In this document: positions 1 to 8,420 of the stretch, piece after piece
How the letters are laid out: every line of letters starts with the position of its first letter
How positions within the stretch are numbered: position 1 is the first letter of the stretch
Source: Bryobacterales bacterium
GTDB taxonomy: Bacteria; Acidobacteriota; Terriglobia; Bryobacterales; Bryobacteraceae
Assembly: GCA_026954325.1 (NCBI GenBank)
Contig: JAIXKK010000004.1
Coordinates: forward strand, 21,317-85,316
Direction of reading: 5' to 3'
DNA length: 64,000 bases
The notes under the pieces: generated by a model
Told to the model about the DNA's origin: nothing
Database searches by the model: none
Seen by the model: the letters and a program-made list of their open reading frames with translations, nothing else
Program-made: the position numbers and the translations under genes

Positions 1-2
1 CC

Positions 3-950
3 CTCAACGTCATCCTCGAAAAGCACGCCATGCCCGTCTTCGTGGATAGCGACCCCGAAACTTTCCAGATGAACGCCCGCAAACTGGAAGCCGCCATCAC
101 CCCGCGCACGAAGGCGATCATCCCAGTCCACATGGCCGGCGCTCCCGTGGATCTCGATTCCATCCTCGCGACCGCGGCCAGGCACAAGGTCCCGGTACTT
201 GAGGACGCCTGTCAAGCCCACTTGGGCGAATGGCGCGACCGCAAGGTCGGCACCTATGGCCTAGGCGGATGCTTCAGCTTCCAGGCGTCCAAGAATCTCA
301 ACTCCGGCGAAGGCGGCGCGGTTCTTACCGCCGACAGCGACTTTTTCCAGCGCTGTTCGGCCTTCCACAACAACAGTCACAGCAGTCACGGCGGCGCCTC
401 CTCCGCCTTTGACAGCTATCACGCGCCCGGTCTAAACCTCCGCATGACGGAATTCCAGGCTGCGCTGCTCGTCGCCCAGATGACCCGCCTCGAGGAACAG
501 TACAAGATCCGCGAATCCAATGCCCGCTACCTCACCAGCCTTCTGAAGGAGATTCCCGGCATCATCCCAGCCCGCCTCCATGACGGTTGCACTCGCAATG
601 CCTGGCATCTTTACATGCTCCGCTACGATAAATCGAAGTTCGCCAATCTTCCCCGCGCCAAGTTCCTCAAGGCGCTCGCCGCCGAAGGCGTCCCGGCCTC
701 CTCCGGATATACCCCGCTGAACAAGGCTTCTCTCATCCAAACTGCCTTCGCTTCCCGCGGATTCCAGCGCGTCTTCGCTGAGGCTGACTTGAAGAATTGG
801 GCTGCTCGCAACCACTGCCCCGACAACGACCAACTCTGCGAGGATGCCGTCTGGTTTACGCAGACTGTGCTCCTTGGCCCCCGCGCGGACATGGACCGCA
901 TCGCAGAGGCCATGCGTAAGATACAAAATCACGCGCACGCGCTCGCCTGA
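3..950 (+). CDS. DegT/DnrJ/EryC1/StrS-family aminotransferase, 5' end cut by window edge
   Basis: PLP-dependent sugar aminotransferase of the DegT/DnrJ/EryC1/StrS family, which transaminates keto groups of nucleotide-linked or cyclitol sugars. The reading frame is open to the window edge: codons upstream of the first Met (position 30) encode NVILEKHA, a normal family segment, so that Met is internal and the true N-terminus lies outside. Visible family features are the EDACQAHLG motif, which holds the Asp that contacts the PLP pyridine nitrogen, and the SFQASKNLNSGEGG motif with the Schiff-base lysine. The C-terminal half carries the usual small-domain sequence and ends at a TGA. It is followed after 22 bases by a small membrane protein and two large membrane proteins, suggesting a role in surface glycan assembly; the exact substrate cannot be read from the sequence. 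Confidence 0.9.
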   Translation, partial: LNVILEKHAMPVFVDSDPETFQMNARKLEAAITPRTKAIIPVHMAGAPVDLDSILATAARHKVPVLEDACQAHLGEWRDRKVGTYGLGGCFSFQASKNLNSGEGGAVLTADSDFFQRCSAFHNNSHSSHGGASSAFDSYHAPGLNLRMTEFQAALLVAQMTRLEEQYKIRESNARYLTSLLKEIPGIIPARLHDGCTRNAWHLYMLRYDKSKFANLPRAKFLKALAAEGVPASSGYTPLNKASLIQTAFASRGFQRVFAEADLKNWAARNHCPDNDQLCEDAVWFTQTVLLGPRADMDRIAEAMRKIQNHAHALA

Positions 951-972
951 GCGCCATTGCTATCATTCATTA

Positions 973-1479
973 ATGACGAACGTAGCGCCGCCTCATCCCC
1001 CCGATGAGCCGGATCAGCGGCCAAAACCCGTCCGCAAACGGCGAGCCTGGATCTGGGTGGCCGGGTGGAGCGTCTGCTTCCTTGCCATGCCCGGATTTCT
1101 TGCCGGGCTCCTCTATCAGCAGCGCAGCAGGCAACAATTCGAGGCCCTTCCCCTGGTTTCTCGCGCCAGGGGGCCTGTTGTCCCATCCTGGGTGCCGGTG
1201 AAGCCTGATTTTCGCGTGGAGCAGCCCTCATCGGGCGGGCTTTCCGGAAACGCTACCCTGCTCTCCACGGATGAACTCGTCCGCATGGTCCTCTTCTATC
1301 AAAACGCTTTCCGCGATAAAGGCTTCGAAGTCTCCAGCAATCTCATGGATCTGGACGATTCCATTACCACCGCCATCCTCAACGTCTCGAATGCCGGGCG
1401 CGGGCGCTTCGCTCTCGTCACTCTCAGTAAGGCGCAAACAGGCACACGCGTCGAGATTGCTTTCTCGGAAAACAAATAA
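973..1479 (+). CDS. Small single-pass membrane protein, unknown function
   Basis: 168-residue protein, not recognised as a known family. The N-terminus is Pro/Arg-rich and positively charged, followed by one hydrophobic segment (about residues 29-50, beginning AWIWVAGWSV), giving a predicted N-in single-pass topology with about 115 residues outside. ATG 973 is preferred over in-frame starts further upstream, because those lie inside the aminotransferase gene and the upstream residues look like shadow translation. Its stop codon overlaps the ATG of the next membrane protein by one base (TAATG), so the two are almost certainly translationally coupled. No catalytic motif was seen. Confidence 0.65.
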   Translation: MTNVAPPHPPDEPDQRPKPVRKRRAWIWVAGWSVCFLAMPGFLAGLLYQQRSRQQFEALPLVSRARGPVVPSWVPVKPDFRVEQPSSGGLSGNATLLSTDELVRMVLFYQNAFRDKGFEVSSNLMDLDDSITTAILNVSNAGRGRFALVTLSKAQTGTRVEIAFSENK

Positions 1480-3509
1480 TGCGTTCCGCCATCCTCAGGA
1501 ACCGCACCCTCGGATGGGTGCTCGATTCCTTGCTCGTATTCGCCCTTGCCGCCGCCCTTATCTGGCCCCTGTTCCAGACGAACTATTCCGATCGATGGTC
1601 CTCCATCGAAAGCACTTTCATTTCCGATGCCCGTTTCCTGCGCGACCACTGGCCCCATCCCCGCTGGCAGCCTCTCTGGTATACCGGAACCCGTTTCGAC
1701 TACATCTATCCGCCCGCTCTCCGCTACGGCACAGCCGTACAGACCGTGCTTTTTCCCAGCCGCACGCCCGCGCAATCCTATCACTTTTATGTCGCCCTCC
1801 TCTACGCCATCGGCATCGCCGGCGTCTATGTGCTCTCCCGCACCGGCGGCAAGTCGCGAATGTTCGCCATCGTCGCCGCCCTCGCCGTTGCCACCATTAG
1901 CCCTACGTTCCTCCTCATCAGCGAAATTCGCGCCGATGCCAGGGCCTCATGGTCGGAACCGCAGCGACTGGGCGCGCTCGTTCGTTACGGCGAAGGCCCG
2001 CACATGTCGGCTGTCGCCATCCTCGGCTTCGTACTCGCCTTCTCTATTCTTGCCTTCCGCTCCGGTAAAGCAGGCTGGATTGCGGCCGCCTCCATCGCCG
2101 CCGCCCTCGCCGTCTCCCACAACTTCTACGGAGCCACGGCGCTGGCCATGCTTTTTCCACTCCTGGTTTGGAGTTGGTGGATCACTCATCTCGACAATCG
2201 CATTTTCCTGCGTGCGCTCGCCATCGCCGCAATTGGCTACGGACTGTGCGCTTTCTGGCTTGTGCCCAGTTATGTTCTTGTCACCCTGAACAACATGCGG
2301 TTCGTCTCCGAGCGCGGCAACCGCTGGTCCCTTTGGGCCGCTCTCGTTCTCGCTGTCGTGTATATGAAGCTCACCGGGAGGTGGGCGCGAGGCCGTCCGG
2401 AACGCGCCTACGCTGTGTTCCTCTGGGGGGCGTTCGTCTTCTTTTTTCTCAATGTAATCGGAAATTATTACCTGAAATTCCGTGTAATTGGCGAACCCAC
2501 CCGCATGATTCCGGAACTCGACCTCATCATCATTCTCGCCGGAGCCGAGATTCTGCGCCGGCTCTGGGCGGGCGAGTGCGGAGCCATCTATCAGAAAATG
2601 GCGCGATGGCCTGTCATGCGCTATGCTCTGGTGGCGGCGCTCGTCTTCCTCCTCTTCCACTCCGTCCGCAAGTACATCACCGGCGCCTGGAACATCTACC
2701 TGCCTGACGCCAACTACCAGGCTCGCGTCGAATATCGCATTACAAGTTGGATTGCGAAGAACATGCCGGCCGCCCGCGCCTATACGACGGGTTCCGTCCG
2801 CTTCTGGTACGACGCCTGGCATGATTTGGCGGAACTCGGCGGAGGTTCGGAGCAGGGCCTTCTGAACCCCATGGTCCAACCAGCCACCTGGCAGCTTGGC
2901 GGCGGTGACGACGCCGAACTCGGCATCCTGTGGATGCTCTGTACTGGAGTCGATCTTGCCATCGTCCACGATCAACGCAGCCAGGAACCATACAAAGACG
3001 TCGTCCACCCGAAGAAGTTCCAGGGGCTGCTGAAAACTGTCTATGACAACGGCGAGGGAGACTTTATCTACAAAGTCCCGCGCCGCTATCCAAGCCTCGC
3101 GCGCGTCGTGGAAACGGCTCGCCTCGACGCCCTGCCTCTGTTCCCCGAAGAGCCCAACAAAGAGCAGTTGAAGACTCTCGCCAATCTTCTCGAGAACGGT
3201 CCCGATTCGCCCACGCAGACCCGATGGGAAGGCACGGACAAATTACGCCTTCATGCCGCCCCTCGCCAAGGCCAAACGCTTTTTGTGCAGGTTGCCTACG
3301 ACTCCCCGTGGCGCGCCTGGGCGAATGGCCGCGAACTGCCCGTTCGCCGTACGCAACTTGGTTTTCTGCGCATCGACGCGCCCCCCGGCGAACATGACAT
3401 TGAACTCGTGTTTCAACTCCCGCCCGAAAATGTGTTCGGCCGCATCGTCACGCTTTTCACCGCGGCCGCCCTGGTCTGGCTCCTCCGGCGCCCGCGGAGG
3501 GCTTGGTGA
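1479..3509 (+). CDS. Polytopic membrane protein, PTPS-related (GT-C-like) type, copy 1
   Basis: 676-residue integral membrane protein with about ten hydrophobic segments in the first 400 residues and a soluble C-terminal part of about 250 residues, ending in one more hydrophobic segment and a basic tail. It resembles the large bacterial membrane proteins annotated as '6-pyruvoyl-tetrahydropterin synthase related'; the name is historical and implies no pterin chemistry. Their layout is like GT-C glycosyltransferases, but I see no proof of transferase activity. A short motif, RYGEGPHMSA, recurs as KYGEGPHNAG in the next gene, so the two are tandem paralogs. Start ATG 1479 overlaps the previous stop by one base, and the next gene starts inside this one's last codons. 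Confidence 0.7.
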   Translation: MRSAILRNRTLGWVLDSLLVFALAAALIWPLFQTNYSDRWSSIESTFISDARFLRDHWPHPRWQPLWYTGTRFDYIYPPALRYGTAVQTVLFPSRTPAQSYHFYVALLYAIGIAGVYVLSRTGGKSRMFAIVAALAVATISPTFLLISEIRADARASWSEPQRLGALVRYGEGPHMSAVAILGFVLAFSILAFRSGKAGWIAAASIAAALAVSHNFYGATALAMLFPLLVWSWWITHLDNRIFLRALAIAAIGYGLCAFWLVPSYVLVTLNNMRFVSERGNRWSLWAALVLAVVYMKLTGRWARGRPERAYAVFLWGAFVFFFLNVIGNYYLKFRVIGEPTRMIPELDLIIILAGAEILRRLWAGECGAIYQKMARWPVMRYALVAALVFLLFHSVRKYITGAWNIYLPDANYQARVEYRITSWIAKNMPAARAYTTGSVRFWYDAWHDLAELGGGSEQGLLNPMVQPATWQLGGGDDAELGILWMLCTGVDLAIVHDQRSQEPYKDVVHPKKFQGLLKTVYDNGEGDFIYKVPRRYPSLARVVETARLDALPLFPEEPNKEQLKTLANLLENGPDSPTQTRWEGTDKLRLHAAPRQGQTLFVQVAYDSPWRAWANGRELPVRRTQLGFLRIDAPPGEHDIELVFQLPPENVFGRIVTLFTAAALVWLLRRPRRAW

Positions 3510-5530
3510 AAAGCCGCGGCCATCTCCTCATCGCTCTTCTCGCCGTCCTGCTCCTTGCCGGGAATGCGTGGATCAACCGCCCACTATTCCGAAGTGGAGA
3601 GCAACCCTATCGTGGGTCCATTGAAAGCGGGTATGCCGGAATCGCACGCTTCTTTTCCGTCAATCCGGATCCCTGGGGATGGAATCCCACCGTCTATTGC
3701 GGACTGCCCAGCAATCAGACCTACCTTCCCGCAGTTCCCTACCTCGTGGCTGCCCTGCTTTGGATCCACCCTCAACTGGATGCTCTGCATGCTTACCGCA
3801 TTGTCACCGCCATCTTCGCCTCCCTCGGTCCCGTGGCGCTCTTCCTGTTTGCCGTCTACGCCTCGGGAAGCCGCTGGTGGCCGTTTCTCGCCGCCATCGG
3901 CTACTCGCTCTGCTCTCCTTCTTACGATCTCTTTCAGACCATCGACAATGATCGCGGCATCCTCTCCATTCCCTGGCGCCTCCACGTCATGGTCAAGTAC
4001 GGCGAAGGTCCTCACAATGCCGGCCTCACCCTGATCCCAATCGCCCTGCTTGGCGTCCTCAAGGCGGCGCGCACTCCAGGATTCGCCGCGCTGGCAGCCG
4101 GTGCGCTTGGCCTCGCCGCCGTTGCACTCACCCAGTGGATTGCCGCATTCGCTCTGGCTATCTGTGTCCTTCTATTGATGGCCGCATACGCCCACGCGAC
4201 GGACTTTCGCCACTCGCGAGTTCTCGCCGCCGGCGCATTCGGCTACGCTCTGGCCGCTTTTTGGCTCACCCCCGCCTTCATTCAAGCTGTTGCGTTCAAC
4301 TGGCCCAAAGACTCCTTCGGCTACAGGATCGAAGGTCACCAGCGGCTTGCCCTTGCCCTCATCGCCGCCGGAGCGCTCCTCATCTGGTTTGGGTTCCGTA
4401 AAGCCCCTCAATTCCGCTACCTTTGCTTCGTCACCCTTTGCGCCTTCGTCTTTGCCGCATTCGCCGAAAGCTTCTATGCCCATGGAATCGACGCCATTCC
4501 GGAATCGCGGCGCTACGCCCTCGAGATGGAACTTTTCCTCGCGCTTGCTATCGCCGAATGGCTCCGCGCCGGATGGAGCGCCGGCGGTGGTGTCAATCGT
4601 TTTTGTGTCCTTCTCGCTCTCTCTCTTCTCGTGATCCAGGCTGTTCCGCAAGCCGCGCGGTTCCTCCGCGAAGGCTACTCGCGATGGGCTTTGCGGCCCA
4701 AGGAAGATGCTGTTGAATACCGCATCGCCCGCTGGCTCGCCGCACATCCCGCCAGCGGCCGCGTCTATGTTTCCGGCGGTCTCCGCTTCCGCCTCAACTC
4801 GTGGTTCGATCTCCACCAGACCAGCGGGACCTTTGAGTCCGGTCTCTCCAACCGCATCCCTATCGATTGGGACTATCGTTTTCGATCGCTCACCGGCGTG
4901 AACCCCGCCAACGAGCTTCCCGAGTCCCTCGCCATTCTGCGAGCCATGGGCGTTCAGTATCTCGTCGTGCACGGCGAAGGCTCCGAAGAATACTACCGCG
5001 ACCTGAAGCGCCTTGCCCGCTTTGAGTCCTCTCTCGAAAAACTCTATGACGCCTCCGGCGATCGCATATACCGCGTCCCGTTCGTTTCCCTTGCCCATTA
5101 CGTGCGTCCTCGGGAACTCGCCGAAGGCCGGCGTCCCGCCGCCATGACGCGCTTTCTTTCCGCCATCGCCGATCCGGCCCGTCCGGTCCTGGCCGCCGAT
5201 TGGGATGGCCCCTCGCGTCTTCTCATTTCCGGCGCCATACCCACCGGCATGGGCGTCTCCGTTCTGATGAACTATGATAGGGGGTGGCGCGCCTTCCAGG
5301 GAGGCCGCCCCGTCAAAGTGGAGCGAGACCGCGTAGGCTACCTGTTCCTGCCGGATGCGCGTTCTGCCGGTACGATTGTTCTAGACTACCGGCCGCCGGC
5401 GGAAACGCTTCTTGCGGCTGGGGTCAGCGTGGTGGCTTGGGTTGCAGTGCTGGCGCTTCTGGGTTACCAGGCAATTCGCCGCGAGCGGATGGGTGGCCTC
5501 GGGAACCCGGATACTGTCGTTGACATCTAA
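3506..5530 (+). CDS. Polytopic membrane protein, PTPS-related (GT-C-like) type, copy 2
   Basis: About 674 residues, a paralog of the preceding gene with the same plan: a hydrophobic first half, a KYGEGPHNAG motif in an extramembrane loop, a soluble C-terminal region and a final transmembrane helix. GTG 3506 is chosen as start because it overlaps the upstream TGA in a GTGA arrangement typical of coupled genes; the TTG three bases earlier is possible. Two adjacent, diverged copies suggest a heteromeric or sub-functionalised pair acting on lipid-linked or envelope glycans. That role is inferred from topology and from the neighbouring sugar aminotransferase, not from any visible catalytic residue. 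Confidence 0.7.
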   Translation: MKSRGHLLIALLAVLLLAGNAWINRPLFRSGEQPYRGSIESGYAGIARFFSVNPDPWGWNPTVYCGLPSNQTYLPAVPYLVAALLWIHPQLDALHAYRIVTAIFASLGPVALFLFAVYASGSRWWPFLAAIGYSLCSPSYDLFQTIDNDRGILSIPWRLHVMVKYGEGPHNAGLTLIPIALLGVLKAARTPGFAALAAGALGLAAVALTQWIAAFALAICVLLLMAAYAHATDFRHSRVLAAGAFGYALAAFWLTPAFIQAVAFNWPKDSFGYRIEGHQRLALALIAAGALLIWFGFRKAPQFRYLCFVTLCAFVFAAFAESFYAHGIDAIPESRRYALEMELFLALAIAEWLRAGWSAGGGVNRFCVLLALSLLVIQAVPQAARFLREGYSRWALRPKEDAVEYRIARWLAAHPASGRVYVSGGLRFRLNSWFDLHQTSGTFESGLSNRIPIDWDYRFRSLTGVNPANELPESLAILRAMGVQYLVVHGEGSEEYYRDLKRLARFESSLEKLYDASGDRIYRVPFVSLAHYVRPRELAEGRRPAAMTRFLSAIADPARPVLAADWDGPSRLLISGAIPTGMGVSVLMNYDRGWRAFQGGRPVKVERDRVGYLFLPDARSAGTIVLDYRPPAETLLAAGVSVVAWVAVLALLGYQAIRRERMGGLGNPDTVVDI

Positions 5531-5594
5531 GTGAGTAGATGGGGAAGGATGTGATCGGGATTTCTGTCGCTGCCGCGACGCGGCCGTCTCCAGG

Positions 5595-5624
5595 TTGCAC
5601 ACTTTCCAGTGATTCCGGTATACT
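5595..5624 (+). promoter_or_regulatory. Sigma-70-type promoter for the secreted protein gene at 5725
   Basis: A TTGCAC -35 box (5595-5600) and a TATACT -10 box (5619-5624) are separated by 18 bases, close to the bacterial consensus. The predicted transcript starts near 5631 and has a leader of roughly 95 bases before the GTG start. This is the best promoter match seen in the window. Confidence 0.55.
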
Positions 5625-5724
5625 CCGCATTTGCGCAAGCAGTTGCTCACGAGAGGCTAACCGCCGCATTTGGCGATGTTTGGGCGAGCGATATCAAAGT
5701 TGATTGGATTGTGAGGAGGTTACG

Positions 5725-7062
5725 GTGTTCTTGAAAGCTGTCAGGATCTTAGGGATCACCTGTCTGCTGCTAAGCGTTGCGGCGGCCCAGGAGCAGAAGT
5801 CACAGTGGAAGGACCGCGCGGAATTCGACATGTTTCTGGACATGGCCAAAGAGCCGGATCCCAACAAGAAGTTGGAGAAAATCAAGGCCTGGCAAGCGAA
5901 GTATCCCGAGTCCAATTTTAAGAAAGAGGGCTTGACTTTCACCGTCAATGCCTACGCGCAGTTGGGTAAGTTCCCTGAACTCATCAGCACGGCGCAGCAA
6001 ATCCTGGCCATTGACCCGTTGGATGTGACCTCTCTCTACTGGATCACCTCCATGACGCCCAAACTGAACAACACCTCGCCCGATGCTCTCGATACCGGCG
6101 AGAAAGCCGCCTCCAAACTCGTCGACGATGCCGACAAGGTCTTCGCCGCTGACCGAAAGCCGCCGGGGTCCACCGATGACCAGTGGAAGAAAGCCCGCGC
6201 CGACATGGAGGTTCTCGGCCTCAAGACCCTCGGCTGGGTTGCCATGTCCCGCAAGGATAATGAGAAGGCGGAGGGCATGTTCAAGAGAGCGCTCGAAAAG
6301 AACCCCAATGACGGAGAGATCGCCTATTGGATGTACACCGTCATCCGCGCCATGAAAAAGGCCGAGCGTTCCTCCGACGCGCTGTTCTATCTCGCCCGCG
6401 CCGCCACTCTCCCTCAGGACAAGGGCGGACTCCCGAATGCCAATCGCAAACAGGTGGATGATTTCTTCGTCAAGGCCTACGCCAGCTACCACGGCCAGGA
6501 CGACGCCGGGCTCAAGGAGTTGCGGCAGTTGGCCATGGAGAAGGCGATTCCCCCAAGCGGCTTCGTCATCAAGACCGCCGCGCAGATCGCCTTCGACAAG
6601 GAAGAGCAGTTCAAGAAAAGCAACCCTCAACTCGCTTATTGGATGCACCTCAAGAAGGAACTCACGGGCGACAACGGAGAACAGTTTTTCGATTCGATGA
6701 AGGATGCTTTGCTGCCCGGCAAGATTCCTGATACCGAATATGAAAAGCTCAAGGGAAAGATCGTTTCCATGAAGCCCGCCGTGAATCCCAAAGAACTGGT
6801 TCTGCTCCTCGATACCGATCAAAGCGCCGCAGGTTCCGCCGGTGAAGTCACTCTCAGACTCGACGCGCCCCTCAAGGGCAGGGCGGAACCCGAAACGGAG
6901 GTTCAGTTCAAGGGCGTTGCGAAGGCCTTCACCAAGGATCCCTTCATGTTGACCTTTGAGGTTCAGAAGGACGATGTGGACGGTTGGCCGGCGCTTGCGG
7001 CCCCGACGCCCGCCAAGAAGGCCACGGGTGCCCGGAAGGCGCCCGTCCATCGCAAGAAGTAA
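5725..7062 (+). CDS. Secreted hypothetical protein with TPR-like region
   Basis: 445-residue exported protein of unknown function. GTG 5725 is preferred to the upstream in-frame TTG 5704 because a strong Shine-Dalgarno (GGAGG, 5715-5719) sits five bases before it. The N-terminus is a clear signal peptide (hydrophobic core ITCLLLSV followed by AAAQEQ). The mature part is Lys/Glu-rich and mostly helical, with segments around residues 65-110 and 165-215 that resemble tetratricopeptide units. The last 60 residues are beta-like and end in a Lys/Ala/Pro-rich basic tail. Proteins of this general layout are frequent in Solibacter-type genomes. It is a single-gene transcription unit, with a promoter at 5595 and a hairpin terminator directly downstream. 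Confidence 0.7.
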   Translation: MFLKAVRILGITCLLLSVAAAQEQKSQWKDRAEFDMFLDMAKEPDPNKKLEKIKAWQAKYPESNFKKEGLTFTVNAYAQLGKFPELISTAQQILAIDPLDVTSLYWITSMTPKLNNTSPDALDTGEKAASKLVDDADKVFAADRKPPGSTDDQWKKARADMEVLGLKTLGWVAMSRKDNEKAEGMFKRALEKNPNDGEIAYWMYTVIRAMKKAERSSDALFYLARAATLPQDKGGLPNANRKQVDDFFVKAYASYHGQDDAGLKELRQLAMEKAIPPSGFVIKTAAQIAFDKEEQFKKSNPQLAYWMHLKKELTGDNGEQFFDSMKDALLPGKIPDTEYEKLKGKIVSMKPAVNPKELVLLLDTDQSAAGSAGEVTLRLDAPLKGRAEPETEVQFKGVAKAFTKDPFMLTFEVQKDDVDGWPALAAPTPAKKATGARKAPVHRKK

Positions 7063-7075
7063 TCCACTTGAACCA

Positions 7076-7099
7076 GGGCCTCCGCCAACACGGAGGCCC
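7076..7099. terminator. Bidirectional hairpin terminator between convergent genes
   Basis: A perfect 9-bp GC-rich stem (GGGCCTCCG pairing with CGGAGGCCC) with a 6-base loop, lying between convergent genes ending at 7062 (+) and 7109 (-). There is no long U-tract, but the position and stem strength suit a shared terminator. Confidence 0.65.
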
Positions 7100-7108
7100 T
7101 TCGTGTCT

Positions 7109-7903
7109 CTACTTCATCTGCCAGTGGTCTTTGCGAAATTCCGCCGTCGTTTCGCTCCACAGGCTGTACTTGCACGCCATCTGTCCTCCATCCACCAGCA
7201 AAGCCGCGCCGGTAATAAAACTGGCTGCGGGAGAAGCGAGAAACAGGATCGCATTCGCCACTTCCTCCGGTGATCCGCCCCTCCCCATCGGGATGTGCCG
7301 GAAGTATTCTCGCAGCGCCTCCGGTTGGTCGTAATAGGGCTCCGTGAGCCGCGTATGAATCAATCCTGGGCAGACCGCGTTCACTCTCACCCCGTACGGC
7401 CCTAATTCATTGGCCGCCGTGTGCAGAATGCCCAGGATTCCTGACTTCGACGCATTGTAGGCAATCAACGACGCCTCCCCGTCATACGAGTTCGTCGAAG
7501 CGGTCAACACAATGGCCCCTGCCCTTCGCTCCTTCATCCGCCGTGCCGCCGCCTGCACCGTATAAAATGCGCCGGTCAGGTTTACATCAAGCATCCGCTT
7601 CCACAGTTCCTCGGTTGTATCCTCAATCGCCGCCATGGGAGCAATGCCCGCATTCACCGCCACCACGTCCACTGCTCCCATCTCCGCGAACGCGCTCTCA
7701 ATCGATTCGCGCCGCCGCACATCGATCGAAATACCCCGCGCCGCGCCTCCCATCCTCTCCGCCGCCGCCTGTGGGTTCTCTTTCTCCAGGTCCAATAGGA
7801 ACACCTTCGCCCCGGCCTCCGCAAAGGCATGCCCGGCCGCATTCCCAATCCCATTTGCTCCGCCTGTCACGGCGACTGTTTTTCCTGTGAAATTGATCTG
7901 CAT
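7109..7903 (-). CDS. Short-chain dehydrogenase/reductase (classical SDR)
   Basis: 264-residue NAD(P)-dependent oxidoreductase of the classical SDR family. The Rossmann glycine motif TGGANGIG is at residues 13-20, an NAG motif is at about 84-86, and the catalytic YxxxK reads YNASK (Y149, K153), with the catalytic Ser a few residues earlier. The acidic residue after the second beta strand (LLDLE) points to NAD rather than NADP. A near-C-terminal segment with LVDGG is typical of FabG/BacC-like enzymes. The substrate is unknown. It is transcribed alone and convergent with the secreted protein gene, with the tRNA cluster immediately upstream. Confidence 0.88.
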   Translation of the reverse strand: MQINFTGKTVAVTGGANGIGNAAGHAFAEAGAKVFLLDLEKENPQAAAERMGGAARGISIDVRRRESIESAFAEMGAVDVVAVNAGIAPMAAIEDTTEELWKRMLDVNLTGAFYTVQAAARRMKERRAGAIVLTASTNSYDGEASLIAYNASKSGILGILHTAANELGPYGVRVNAVCPGLIHTRLTEPYYDQPEALREYFRHIPMGRGGSPEEVANAILFLASPAASFITGAALLVDGGQMACKYSLWSETTAEFRKDHWQMK

Positions 7904-7946
7904 GATAACTCTCGTATGTTACACTGTGGATTGACCTTGCTGCGGG

Positions 7947-7991
7947 CGGCCCGTAGCTTAGTTGGTTAGAGCGCTACCCTGACACGGTCGC
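7947..7991 (+). pseudogene. Truncated tRNA gene, 5' half of a tRNA-Val(GAC)-like sequence
   Basis: This stretch matches the 5' half of a tRNA: acceptor strand, TA, D-arm (GCTT...GAGC) and an anticodon arm CTACC-CTGACAC-GGT with anticodon GAC. It closely resembles the intact tRNA-Val(GAC) at 8101 through the anticodon loop. After GGT (about 7989) the match stops, and no variable loop, T-arm or 3' acceptor follows. It is therefore a tRNA relic and cannot fold into a mature tRNA. Confidence 0.7.
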
Positions 7992-8050
7992 CGGATCAAC
8001 GGGTTGCGTGCGCCGGTGTTGGGTTTGCAAAGGTTTACGGGCGTTCGATT

Positions 8051-8070
8051 TGGACTCCGGGCGGACTCCA
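8051..8070 (+). repeat. 20-bp inverted repeat, left copy
   Basis: This segment is the reverse complement of 8356-8375 with 19 of 20 positions identical. Each copy contains two direct units of GGACTCC (GGAGTCC in the right copy), and a third, partial unit follows just outside. The two copies bracket the intact tRNA-Val gene. Confidence 0.75.
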
Positions 8071-8100
8071 AACGGACTTCAGTTCGTCAGTCAGTTCTTT

Positions 8101-8177
8101 GGGCTCGTAGCTCAGTTGGTTAGAGCGCCTGCTTGACACGCAGGAGGTCGGAAGTTCGAGTCTTCTCGAGCCCACCA
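8101..8177 (+). tRNA. tRNA-Val(GAC)
   Basis: Complete 77-base tRNA including an encoded CCA. Acceptor GGGCTCG pairs with CGAGCCC; the D-stem is GCTC/GAGC; the anticodon stem is CCTGC/GCAGG around loop TTGACAC, giving anticodon GAC (valine, GUC codons); the T-arm GAAG-TTCGAGT-CTTC is intact; the discriminator base is A. It is the only complete tRNA in the cluster; partial tRNA sequences lie on both sides. Confidence 0.93.
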
Positions 8178-8243
8178 TTTCCCCTCACATCGTTGGAATC
8201 CCCCGGTTGCTTCGGAACGGGGCGCATCCACAGCGTGAGCATC

Positions 8244-8259
8244 CTCTATCCATATAGAG
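8244..8259. repeat. Short palindrome in tRNA island
   Basis: CTCTAT and ATAGAG form a perfect 6-bp inverted repeat around a 4-base centre. It lies in the non-coding stretch between the tRNA-Val gene and the 3' tRNA fragment, just before a longer hairpin at 8267-8292. Confidence 0.4.
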
Positions 8260-8266
8260 AAATCAT

Positions 8267-8292
8267 TTGTCGTCTGCTCCAGCAGACAACAA
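8267..8292. repeat. Hairpin/palindrome in tRNA island
   Basis: A perfect 7-bp palindrome (GTCTGCT/AGCAGAC) around a 2-base centre extends by four more pairs (TTGT/ACAA) after one mismatch. The tiny loop makes it a poor RNA hairpin but a good symmetric protein-binding or recombination-type site. No poly-T follows, so a terminator role for the tRNA is not well supported. Confidence 0.45.
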
Positions 8293-8355
8293 TCACCACG
8301 GCCTGCAACCGTGCGCGTGAAAGCATGCGGGGCGCCAGTCCCAGGTGTGGAGTCC

Positions 8356-8375
8356 TGGAGTCCGCACGGAGTCCA
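8356..8375 (-). repeat. 20-bp inverted repeat, right copy
   Basis: Reverse-complement partner of 8051-8070 (19/20). It ends 10 bases before the 3' tRNA fragment at 8386. An additional GGAGTCC unit lies immediately upstream (about 8349-8355), so three spaced copies of the heptamer occur here. Confidence 0.75.
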
Positions 8376-8385
8376 GACGCCAAAA

Positions 8386-8420
8386 AGAGGTCGGCGGTTC
8401 GAACCCGTCCAGGTCCACCA
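8386..8420 (+). pseudogene. 3' half tRNA fragment with CCA
   Basis: The sequence has a variable-loop-like AGAGGTC, a T-arm GGCGG-TTCGAAC-CCGTC (one G-T pair) and an acceptor strand CAGGTCC followed by ACCA. No matching 5' acceptor (GGACCTG) is seen upstream, and the 5' fragment at 7947 does not pair with it. It is therefore a lone tRNA 3' half, the kind of sequence left as an attachment-site duplicate when an integrative element recombines with a tRNA gene. Confidence 0.65.

Noticed and set aside
1947..3008. Long - strand open frame opposite the first PTPS-related gene
   Set aside because: No recognisable motif; the + strand has a clean polytopic membrane protein with coupled overlap on both sides.
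8178..8345. CRISPR-like or phage-like array in the tRNA island
   Set aside because: Only two unrelated short palindromes and no regularly spaced repeats.
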